In this document: positions 16,216 through 22,041 of the stretch, piece after piece | How positions within the stretch are numbered: the first letter of the stretch is position 1 | Layout: each line of letters starts with the position of its first letter | Assembly (NCBI GenBank): GCA_002493325.1 | Contig: DKYL01000023.1 | Location: forward strand, 915 to 22,955 | DNA from: Ruminococcaceae bacterium UBA7101 | Lineage (GTDB): Bacteria > Bacillota > Clostridia > Oscillospirales > Acutalibacteraceae | Length of the DNA stretch: 22,041 nucleotides | Direction: 5' to 3' | Position numbers and translations under genes: made by a program | The notes under the pieces: generated by a model | What the model was told of the DNA's origin: nothing | The model's input: only the letters and a program-made list of their open reading frames with translations | The model's database searches: none

Positions 16216-17082
16216 TTGTGGCTTGTAATGGCAGTGCTGTCATCAGTGTTTGCAGGACTGACATCTGTTCTTGCTAAATGCGGGATAAAGAAAACAGATT
16301 CGGATGTTGCAACAGCGATACGAACAATGGTTGTTTTGGTCTTTTCTGTGCTGATGGCATTTATAACAGGCTCGTTTAAAGATATTTATACGATAGGCGC
16401 AAAATCTGTTTTGTTTCTTATTCTGTCGGGTATTGCTACAGGCGCATCGTGGATATGTTATTTCAAGGCGCTTTCAATGGGCGATGTAAATAAGGTTGTG
16501 CCGATTGATAAATCAAGCACAATTCTGTCAGTTTTGCTTGCCGTAATGATTTTTCACGAAACAAATAACCTGTTTGTAAAATTAATCGGAACATTGCTTC
16601 TTGCAATCGGTATTTTTTTAATGGTTGAAAAACAAAAATCCACTGCCGTTTATGAAAAAAGGCAATGGATTATCTATGCTGTTCTGTCTGCCGTGTTTGC
16701 TTCATTAACATCCATTCTTGCAAAAATAGGCATTGAAAATGTCGATTCCAATCTTGCAACAGCAATCAGAACCTGTGTTGTACTGATAATGGCATGGCTG
16801 ATTGTTTTTGCAAAGGGAAAGCAGAATCAGATAAAAGAAACCGACAGAAAGGAGCTTGCTTTTATCTGTCTGTCAGGTATTGCAACAGGTGCATCGTGGC
16901 TTTGCTATTACTATGCAATTCAGAACGGTGCAGTGAGCATTGTTGTGCCCATTGATAAGCTGAGTATTGTGATAACAGTTGCATTTTCCTATATTGTTTT
17001 CAAAGAAAAGCTTACGAAAAAATCCTTTATCGGCTTATGTCTTATGATGATCGGCACACTTGTTATGACAGTATTTGTTTAG
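16216..17082 (+). CDS. EamA/DMT-superfamily transporter with two near-duplicate halves
   Basis: A 288-residue, about ten-helix DMT transporter. I chose the TTG at 16216 because GGGGTGA sits five bases upstream and the protein then begins MWLVMAVLSSVFAGLTS, the usual start for this subfamily; a GTG at 16207 would lie inside the ribosome site. The two EamA repeats (about residues 1-138 and 149-288) are strikingly alike: VFAGLTSVLAKCGI versus VFASLTSILAKIGI, and LSGIATGASW followed by VVPIDK in both. A charged linker (EKQKSTAVYEKRQ) separates them. The substrate is unknown. It is transcribed apart from the nrdR unit and followed by a new promoter. Confidence 0.9.
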   Translation: MWLVMAVLSSVFAGLTSVLAKCGIKKTDSDVATAIRTMVVLVFSVLMAFITGSFKDIYTIGAKSVLFLILSGIATGASWICYFKALSMGDVNKVVPIDKSSTILSVLLAVMIFHETNNLFVKLIGTLLLAIGIFLMVEKQKSTAVYEKRQWIIYAVLSAVFASLTSILAKIGIENVDSNLATAIRTCVVLIMAWLIVFAKGKQNQIKETDRKELAFICLSGIATGASWLCYYYAIQNGAVSIVVPIDKLSIVITVAFSYIVFKEKLTKKSFIGLCLMMIGTLVMTVFV

Positions 17083-17087
17083 TTTTA

Positions 17088-17116
17088 TTGACAATTTATT
17101 ATTAATCCTATATATT
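17088..17116 (+). promoter_or_regulatory. Promoter of the leader/zinc-ribbon gene
   Basis: Consensus -35 TTGACA (17088-17093), a 17-base spacer and -10 TATATT (17111-17116), six bases after the EamA stop codon. It would give a leader RNA of about 165 bases before the start at 17291. Confidence 0.7.
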
Positions 17117-17130
17117 ATAGTTGGGAGGAG

Positions 17131-17290
17131 ATAGTGAGAAAATCACACTATTTCGATTATGTTGCCCTCAAAATTTGCCTGCGGCATAATTTTGAGATGG
17201 CTGTAATCACCATTAACGCCTGTCAGGCTACAGCAGGTGTTGATGATTTTTAATGAGCTATTTGTAGCCTGAAAGGCTATGGTGATTATT
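17131..17290 (+). promoter_or_regulatory. Structured 5' leader with three inverted repeats, possible translational control
   Basis: Hairpin 1: ATAGTG (17131-17136) with CACTAT (17146-17151). Hairpin 2: CTCAAAATTTGCC (17167-17179) with GGCA-T-AATTTTGAG (17183-17196), 13 pairs with one bulge and loop TGC. Structure 3 is long range: 17204-17232 pairs with 17263-17288; TAATCACC (17204-17211) is complementary to GGTGATTA (17281-17288), which contains the ribosome site of the next gene. The right arm can instead fold alone as TAGCCT-GAA-AGGCTA (17265-17279). Alternative pairings that hide or free a ribosome site resemble an attenuator or riboswitch expression platform. It matches no riboswitch class I can name, and it could equally be a dispersed palindromic repeat. 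Confidence 0.5.
17134..17253 (+). CDS. Small 39-codon ORF in the leader, possible leader peptide
   Basis: A GTG start at 17134 lies three bases behind GGGAGGAG (17123-17130), the best ribosome site in this part of the window though somewhat close, and reads to TAA at 17251-17253. The predicted peptide begins MRKSHYFDYVALKICLRH and ends QATAGVDDF. It has no signal peptide and no family I recognise. It spans hairpins 1 and 2 and the whole left arm of structure 3, so a ribosome translating it would disrupt the pairing that covers the next gene's ribosome site. This fits a leader peptide, but the ORF could be accidental because the arms themselves constrain the sequence. Confidence 0.35.
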   Translation: MRKSHYFDYVALKICLRHNFEMAVITINACQATAGVDDF

Positions 17291-18064
17291 ATGGATATAT
17301 TTCAGAATTTAGTCGGCAGTGTGTTTATTGCATATGCCATACTGCTTGTAAGTGTTATTTTTGTTTACGCTTTTCAGATTTGCCTTATGCTTGCAATCGG
17401 CTTTGACTGCAGGGCTAAGGGCATTAAAAGGCGTGCAATGTGGATGGTTCTTTCATTGCTGTTTCCGATACCGGTTGCAATTATTTATGCTTGTGTCAGA
17501 AAAGGCGAGGAGAGGGAGAATTATAAAAAATGTAATGCCTGCGGTGCCGTCCTTGATGACAGAGTAAGCTACTGTGCAGGCTGCGGCAGTAATGAGTTCA
17601 CACCCTGTGACCCTGAGAAAAAGCAGAAATATTCCCAAAACAGTAAAACCTGTCTTATTGTTTCCATTGTTTCATATGTTGTTTCATTGCTTTGCATATT
17701 AGGCTTTGTTTTCGGTGCCGCTTCTGTGGTTGGCAATACTCTGGATGGTGCAGTTGATGGCATTAAGGGCAGTATTATCGGCGGTGTTGATAATTTGTAT
17801 GATGATTTTGACTATGACTATGATGACAGCTATCATTATGGCTATGAGGTTAATGGCGAAACAGTTTATTATGACCGTGAGGGAAAACCCTATACCGACG
17901 ATTTAGCAGTAGTTTATTATGATAAGCAGAATAATACATATACCTTTGATGATGAGTATTATGAGTTTAAAGGCAGTAACGGAAAGAACTATATGTCCAG
18001 CTATTTCTATCCTCACCAAGCGGATACAAATTATCGTCATCTGCAAGCATTTCAGCCTTTTTGA
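17291..18064 (+). pseudogene. Membrane zinc-ribbon protein, 3' end replaced by mobile element
   Basis: A hypothetical membrane protein with hydrophobic segments at about residues 8-30, 40-58 and 118-145, and a zinc ribbon between them (C81-x2-C84, C95-x2-C98). It continues into a Tyr/Asp-rich tail (FDYDYDDSYHYGY and similar). The start at 17291 uses GGTGAT six bases upstream; an ATG at 17279 has its ribosome site too close. Up to about 18000 the frame looks native (EFKGSNGKNYMSSYFY). The last roughly 20 codons are antisense to the conserved DDDNLYPLGEDR end of the recombinase, so they come from the inserted element. The protein is therefore truncated with a foreign tail. The true 3' part should lie beyond the element's other end. 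Function is unknown. Confidence 0.7.
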
Positions 18065-19709
18065 ACGGATACTCATAATCAGAGCCGAAAAATACGATAT
18101 GAGCATCTTCTCCGTCCCATATAACCTCTTTGACAAAGGTGCGTATTGTCTGTCTTTTCTGCTCAATCGTCATATTGTCAACAGTAACGGAAAATGATTT
18201 AAGCATATCTTTCATTAAATCAATACTTTCGGTTAAGTTCAATTCATTCTCACTTTCCTTTGAAAGTGTATTCATCTGTGCTTTGATTTTTTCAACTTCA
18301 TCACTTAATATGTTGATTTTATCCAATATGTATTTTTCAGCACCGGTTCCGCTTGATGTGGCAAGATTATTTACAAGTGCCTCAATTTCCTTTTCCTTTT
18401 TTTCAATTTCTTCTTCAAGCCTTGCCTGCTCATTGCTTATGTTTTCAGCCTTGATTTTATTTTCCGATAATGCAGATTTCAGTGATTCAAAATAATCATC
18501 ACCATTGTCAGCAAGTGTTTTAACAGCAGCAATAATCTCTTTGTCAATTTCGTTGCCGTTGATGTTTTTGTTGTTACAGCGACTGCCCTTGCTCCTAAGT
18601 TTCATAGTGCAGGAATAGTAATAGGTGTATTCACCGTCCTTGTTCATTCTTGTCGTCATATGCGGTCGCATAAATTCACCGCATTCGCATTTGAGAATTC
18701 CTGATAGCAAAGCAGTGTGGCTTTTTGGCTTGCGATAAGATTTTGACTTGTTTCTGTCAAGCATACTCTGAACTTTAATCCAATCCTTGCCGTTTATAAA
18801 GCCCTGGTGTTTGCCAACAGAAACAATCCATTCCTCCATAGGCTTGATTTTTGTCGCCTTGCCTTGTTCCTGTAAAGTGCGGTTATACACCATCATTCCG
18901 TGTGTGCCGTCAAATTCTTCTTCATCAGAATATAAATCAACATTTGAGTTTTTGAAATATTCAAACGCATCATCGTCAGCAATCATATAAACAGGATTAG
19001 TCAGAATGCCACGAATCGAAAAGCGTGTAAAATCTCTGCCATTTTTCGTTTTGTAGTTATGTGCAAGCAGATGACTCTCACAAGCAGTTAATGAGTTGTG
19101 TTCAAGGAATAAATCAAATATCATCTTAACAATCTGCATTTCATCTTCTTTCACAGCAAGGTGAAATGCTTTTTTTGTTTTGCCATTAATGTTCATACTT
19201 GTTTCTCCAACAGAACTGTAACCGGTAGGTGTAACACCTCCAAGCCATCTGCCTGTTTTTGAAAGCTCATGCAGATTGTCACGAATACGCTCAGCAATCG
19301 TTTCACGCTCAAGCTGTGAAAAAACAGATGCAATATACATCATCGCTCTGCCCATAGGGGAGTTGGTGTCAAACTGCTCTTTGATAGAAATAAATGCAAC
19401 ACCCATAGAAGTAAGCTCGGTAATAAGATTTGCGAAATCGCCGATATTACGGCTGATACGGTCAAGACGATAGCAAAGCACGGCAGATATTTTACCACTT
19501 TTAATATCCTCAAACATAGTCTTGAATTGCGGTCTGTCTAAATTCTTTCCGCTGAATCCTTCGTCTTCGTATATAACAGCCTTTTCTGCCTCTTTCTCAC
19601 CAAAATGAATTCGCAAATATTCACGGCACATCTCAATCTGATTTTCAACAGATTCACCCTTGCCTGTGAACCTCGATTTCCTCGAATATATCGCAAATAC
19701 CTTTTCCAT
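17967..19709 (-). CDS. Large serine recombinase (integrase) of the mobile element
   Basis: A 580-residue site-specific recombinase that integrates and excises the element. The N-terminal resolvase domain has the catalytic serine in IYSRKS (Ser9) and the arginines of YRLDRISRN and RETIAERIRDN. The 'recombinase' domain follows, then a zinc ribbon (LKCECGEFMRPH with a second Cys pair), a coiled coil (about residues 375-460) and a short C-terminal region. I prefer the ATG at 19709, seven bases from AAGAGG; an ATG at 19715 is only one base from it. The final dozen codons (NSWTYSSFRYCL) and stop appear to be read from the interrupted host gene, so the C-terminus may differ between integrated and excised forms. 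Upstream lies TTGACA (19765-19770). Confidence 0.95.
   Translation of the reverse strand: MEKVFAIYSRKSRFTGKGESVENQIEMCREYLRIHFGEKEAEKAVIYEDEGFSGKNLDRPQFKTMFEDIKSGKISAVLCYRLDRISRNIGDFANLITELTSMGVAFISIKEQFDTNSPMGRAMMYIASVFSQLERETIAERIRDNLHELSKTGRWLGGVTPTGYSSVGETSMNINGKTKKAFHLAVKEDEMQIVKMIFDLFLEHNSLTACESHLLAHNYKTKNGRDFTRFSIRGILTNPVYMIADDDAFEYFKNSNVDLYSDEEEFDGTHGMMVYNRTLQEQGKATKIKPMEEWIVSVGKHQGFINGKDWIKVQSMLDRNKSKSYRKPKSHTALLSGILKCECGEFMRPHMTTRMNKDGEYTYYYSCTMKLRSKGSRCNNKNINGNEIDKEIIAAVKTLADNGDDYFESLKSALSENKIKAENISNEQARLEEEIEKKEKEIEALVNNLATSSGTGAEKYILDKINILSDEVEKIKAQMNTLSKESENELNLTESIDLMKDMLKSFSVTVDNMTIEQKRQTIRTFVKEVIWDGEDAHIVFFGSDYEYPFKKAEMLADDDNLYPLGEDRNSWTYSSFRYCL
17990..18015. other. Left element-chromosome junction (attL region)
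   Basis: Reading rightward, the zinc-ribbon protein stops looking native here. Reading leftward, the recombinase leaves its conserved PLGEDR end. The crossover must lie in or near this stretch. The exact core dinucleotide cannot be fixed without the right junction or an empty-site homologue. Confidence 0.55.
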
Positions 19710-19742
19710 AACCATACCTCTTAATGTTATTATTCTTGTTCT

Positions 19743-19770
19743 AATATAACATATAAGTAGTAGATGTCAA
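19743..19770 (-). promoter_or_regulatory. Promoter of the serine recombinase
   Basis: On the minus strand: -35 TTGACA (19765-19770), a 16-base spacer and -10 TATATT (19743-19748), about 33 bases before the start codon. Confidence 0.65.
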
Positions 19771-19784
19771 GTCAATATAAAAAT

Positions 19785-20687
19785 TTAATCTGTTTGTATT
19801 ATTCTCAAAGCCTCATCTTTGGTAATTTCATTATTAAGATACAAATTTTTAGCATCGATAGCTTTGCTTAGCCAATCAGTGTATTCTTCATAAGAAATAG
19901 ATTTAGGAGTTTCGCCAAATGAATAAGCTCTGTCCATTCGCTTGTACATTTTGTTTTTCTCTTTTTCAAATGTCTGTAAAACCAAATCATTTTCTACAAG
20001 TGTTTTATATTTCTGCGTAGGACCAATCTGCTTGCAGGTCTTACCATCTTTGAAAACTCTGTCACAGTACAGGGTTTTCTTTTTTGTCTTTGGAACAAAT
20101 AACCTATTACAGTTTTCACATTCACAAACGATTTCATTTCTTAAATAAAAAGTAAAAATCAAATATTCGTAATAAGATTGTGGGTTATCAAAAAATAAAA
20201 TTTCTTCACCGCTTCTTGTTTTGGTAACTTTGTATTCAACTGTATCGTGCATATTAATTTCCAAAACACCTGCAAGAATATCTTTGTGTCTCATACACAT
20301 AAGAACTTTATACACTTGATTTTTAATATACGGCAGCAGCTTCATTCTAACGCTTACTGTTTCTAATTTGCTTTTGAGTTCTTCAGGTGTTGTAATATCT
20401 TTAATCAGTTTTCGGTGAACAAGATATTTATCAATATCTGCTTTGAGCAATATCCCCAAAACAATATTGTTTTTTAAAATTTCATCAGCAAAATCATATG
20501 CCGACTCAACAGTATAACCATCACTTATCTTCGGCAACTCATAGTCATAAAGGGCAATGAGTTCATTTCTGTAATCGATAGGATCTAACTCAATTATATC
20601 TAAATCATCAACTGCCACTCGCTCCATAATATTCTTGTTTTTAAACTTTATATATAACCCTGTTCTTGAATAAATACTTCTGTCCAT
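19785..20687 (-). CDS. Hypothetical protein with Cys-cluster (possible zinc-binding) motif
   Basis: A 300-residue protein that I do not confidently recognise; it resembles DUF6076-type proteins carried on clostridial elements, but this is from memory of the motif only. The notable part is a Cys cluster, C188, C190, C193, C208 and C218, in CECENCNRLFVPKTKKK followed by LYCD and KTC, which looks like a CGNR-like zinc knuckle flanked by basic residues. The N-terminal 180 residues are predicted soluble and helical. I prefer the ATG at 20687, seven bases from AGAAAG, over a TTG at 20693. It lies between the recombinase and the divergent repA remnant; a role in element regulation or maintenance is a guess. 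Confidence 0.75.
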   Translation of the reverse strand: MDRSIYSRTGLYIKFKNKNIMERVAVDDLDIIELDPIDYRNELIALYDYELPKISDGYTVESAYDFADEILKNNIVLGILLKADIDKYLVHRKLIKDITTPEELKSKLETVSVRMKLLPYIKNQVYKVLMCMRHKDILAGVLEINMHDTVEYKVTKTRSGEEILFFDNPQSYYEYLIFTFYLRNEIVCECENCNRLFVPKTKKKTLYCDRVFKDGKTCKQIGPTQKYKTLVENDLVLQTFEKEKNKMYKRMDRAYSFGETPKSISYEEYTDWLSKAIDAKNLYLNNEITKDEALRIIQTD

Positions 20688-20738
20688 AATCAATCTTTCT
20701 CAAAAAATTCAATTTTCACTTATGCATAGTCTTGAGGT

Positions 20739-20766
20739 TTGACCCCTGCTAAAATGATAACATAAA
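20739..20766 (+). promoter_or_regulatory. Possible promoter of the repA remnant
   Basis: -35 TTGACC (20739-20744), a 16-base spacer and a weak -10 CATAAA (20761-20766), about 55 bases before the start. No clear minus-strand promoter for the divergent gene was seen in 20694-20760. Confidence 0.3.
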
Positions 20767-20821
20767 TAGAAATTCTTAACAAGAAGATATATTTAAATCC
20801 AATAGAAAGGAGGAAAGCCTT

Positions 20822-21922
20822 ATGAAAAAAGAAATTAAATTGCTTGAAGTAGTTGACGGTGAAACCTTAATGGATATGCAATTTCCGAAATCAAGATTTT
20901 GCATTCAATCTTTGTTACCCCAGGGTGTTTCCATTCTTGGTGGTGCACCCAAGATAGGTAAATCGTGGATGGTGCTTGATTGGTGTGTAAGAATTGCGAA
21001 AGGTAAATCCGTTTGGAATCTGCCGACTGAAAAAGGTACTGTTCTCTATCTCTGTCTCGAAGATAACCTTGCAAGAATTCAGGACAGGCTGAATTGCATA
21101 ACTGATGAAGTGCCAAGTAATTTGTATGTTGCAACAAAATCAGAAAGTATTTAAACAGGATTGATTCAGCAGATACAAAATTTCATTATCACGCATACGG
21201 ATACAACTTTGATTGTTATTGATACATTTCAGATGATTAGAAATTCAAGTTCCGAGTTATCCTATGCAAATGATTACAATGAAATCTGCAAGTTAAAACA
21301 GTATGCTGATGAAATGAGTATTTCTATTCTGCTCGTTCATCACTTACGAAAACAAGGTGACAGTGATCCGCTGAACAAGTTATCAGGCACAACAGGCATC
21401 AGCGGTGCAGTTGACGCTGTATTTGTTTTGGACAAGGACAAACGAAATGAAAACAAAGCAAATTTACTTTGCACCGGCAGAGATATTGAACAAAGAGAAT
21501 TTCAATTATCATTCAACAAAGAAAACTGTACTTGGAATTTGATAAATGACAGTCTTGAAAATCCTGTTCCATCAATGCCACAAGAGATGATTGACTTTAT
21601 TGGGTTTATGAAAGTTCAGAAATATTTCAAAGGCAGCAATACAGATTTGGTAAATGAATTTAATCAATCTTTAAACTACAATCTTACTGCAAAGTCGCTA
21701 AAACAAATGATGAACAAATTCAGATATGACCTAGAAGATAGCGGTGTTCATTTTACAAGTCACAGAAGTAACGGACAAAGACTTGTTGAAGTATCTTATT
21801 TTTCTGTTAGTGACTCAAGTGCCGTAAGTGACGAAGAAAGTGTCAGTGATAAAACATCCGTTCCTTTCGTCCCTTGCGACCCTGTCGGCGAAATTTGGGC
21901 AGATAAAAGAAAAATAGGATAA
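20822..21922 (+). pseudogene. repA: RepA-like AAA ATPase/helicase, split by an in-frame stop
   Basis: KaiC/RecA-fold replicative ATPase of the plasmid RepA type (AAA_25). The reading frame is continuous from the ATG at 20822, behind a strong AAAGGAGG site, to TAA at 21920-21922, except for one TAA at 21152-21154 after residue 110. Walker A GAPKIGKS (41-48) lies before the stop. Walker B TLIVIDTFQMIR, the LLVHHLRKQ motif, the GTTGISGAVDAVFVL stretch and a winged-helix-like C-terminus lie after it, in the same frame. The next possible start, TTG at 21161, has no properly spaced ribosome site, so the second half is probably not made. A single C-to-A change from TCA (Ser) would explain it. Readthrough or a sequence error are the alternatives. 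Confidence 0.8.
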
Positions 21923-22041
21923 GTACTCCAATTAAAATTTAAAATCCGAATATCGGCACATAAGCAAAAAATCAAATAAAAGGTGTATCGGTTTAGAGTG
22001 TTTATTGCCGGTTTCGCATTTGTATTACGCCACGGCGAAAA
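21923..22041. other. Element sequence after repA, no complete gene
   Basis: 119 bases with no complete gene. A frame starting around the GTG at 21983 stays open to the window edge but lacks a convincing ribosome site. A small inverted repeat, TTTCGC (22012-22017) and GCGAAA (22035-22040), flanks TATTACGCCACGG; in comparable elements the transfer origin and relaxase gene follow repA. Confidence 0.3.

Larger units (their letters stand above)
18000..22041. mobile_element. Left part of a serine-recombinase integrative element
   Basis: Starts near 18000 inside the zinc-ribbon gene and continues past the window. Contents: the serine recombinase at the very end, an unknown Cys-cluster protein, and a broken RepA-like ATPase gene. 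An integrase plus a plasmid-type RepA suggests an integrative mobilizable element rather than a prophage; no phage structural gene and no conjugation gene is visible. Base composition in the right half is visibly richer in A+T than the host genes. The right end and any relaxase are not in view. Confidence 0.8.

Noticed and set aside
17267..18064. Zinc-ribbon gene as an intact gene ending at 18064
   Set aside because: Its last codons are the antisense of the conserved recombinase C-terminus, so the ending is acquired from the element.
21161..21922. Independent 253-residue gene for the second half of RepA
   Set aside because: It begins at a TTG without a spaced ribosome site, in the same frame as the upstream half; it lacks Walker A, so it is better explained as the remnant of one gene.
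1..22041. CRISPR array, tRNA or rRNA genes
   Set aside because: No regularly spaced direct repeats and no tRNA- or rRNA-like sequence were seen by eye on either strand; a tRNAscan/CRISPR finder run was not possible.
17967..22041. Prophage or toxin-antitoxin/defence island
   Set aside because: Only an integrase, an unknown Cys-cluster protein and a RepA remnant are present; no phage structural, nuclease, toxin or defence-type domain was recognised.

Overview
The window looks like chromosomal DNA from a low-GC Gram-positive of the class Clostridia. An Oscillospirales/Ruminococcaceae gut commensal is my best guess, from gene content, strong GGAGG-type ribosome sites, AT-rich TTGACA/TATAAT promoters and TTG/GTG starts. 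The taxon is an inference; no rRNA gene is present.

Layout. (1) 1-1401, minus: ribonuclease Y, cut off by the window start, with its own consensus promoter. (2) 1651-5240, minus: two translationally coupled ABC exporter half-transporters, closed by a terminator hairpin. (3) 5340-5918, minus: a LOG-family nucleotide phosphoribohydrolase. (4) 6080-12464, plus: a tightly packed run of ymdB, a solitary oligopeptide-type binding lipoprotein, yloU (Asp23/Gls24), yloV (DAK2/FakA-like) and recG. The yloU-yloV-recG order is the familiar Firmicutes one. (5) 12547-15469, plus: a class Ic aspartate aminotransferase, a TIM-barrel sugar isomerase-like protein and an EamA permease, with overlapping genes. 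(6) 15562-16005: nrdR, with a candidate NrdR box filling its promoter spacer, then two hairpins. (7) 16216-17082: a second EamA permease made of two very similar halves. (8) 17088-17290: a structured leader with three inverted repeats and a 39-codon ORF, ahead of a membrane zinc-ribbon protein gene.

(9) From about 18.0 kb to the window end lies the left part of an integrated mobile element that interrupts the zinc-ribbon gene. It holds a large serine recombinase whose 3' end runs through the junction, an unrecognised Cys-cluster protein, and a RepA-like AAA ATPase gene broken by an in-frame TAA. The rest of the element, including any relaxase, lies outside the window.

Most of the window is ordinary core genome. 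The parts worth a second look are the leader at 17.1-17.3 kb, the element junction at about 18.0 kb, the broken repA, the nrdR promoter, and the 15-bp palindrome between the LOG gene and ymdB. I did not find a convincing new multi-gene system; the leader/uORF structure is the best candidate for something undescribed.
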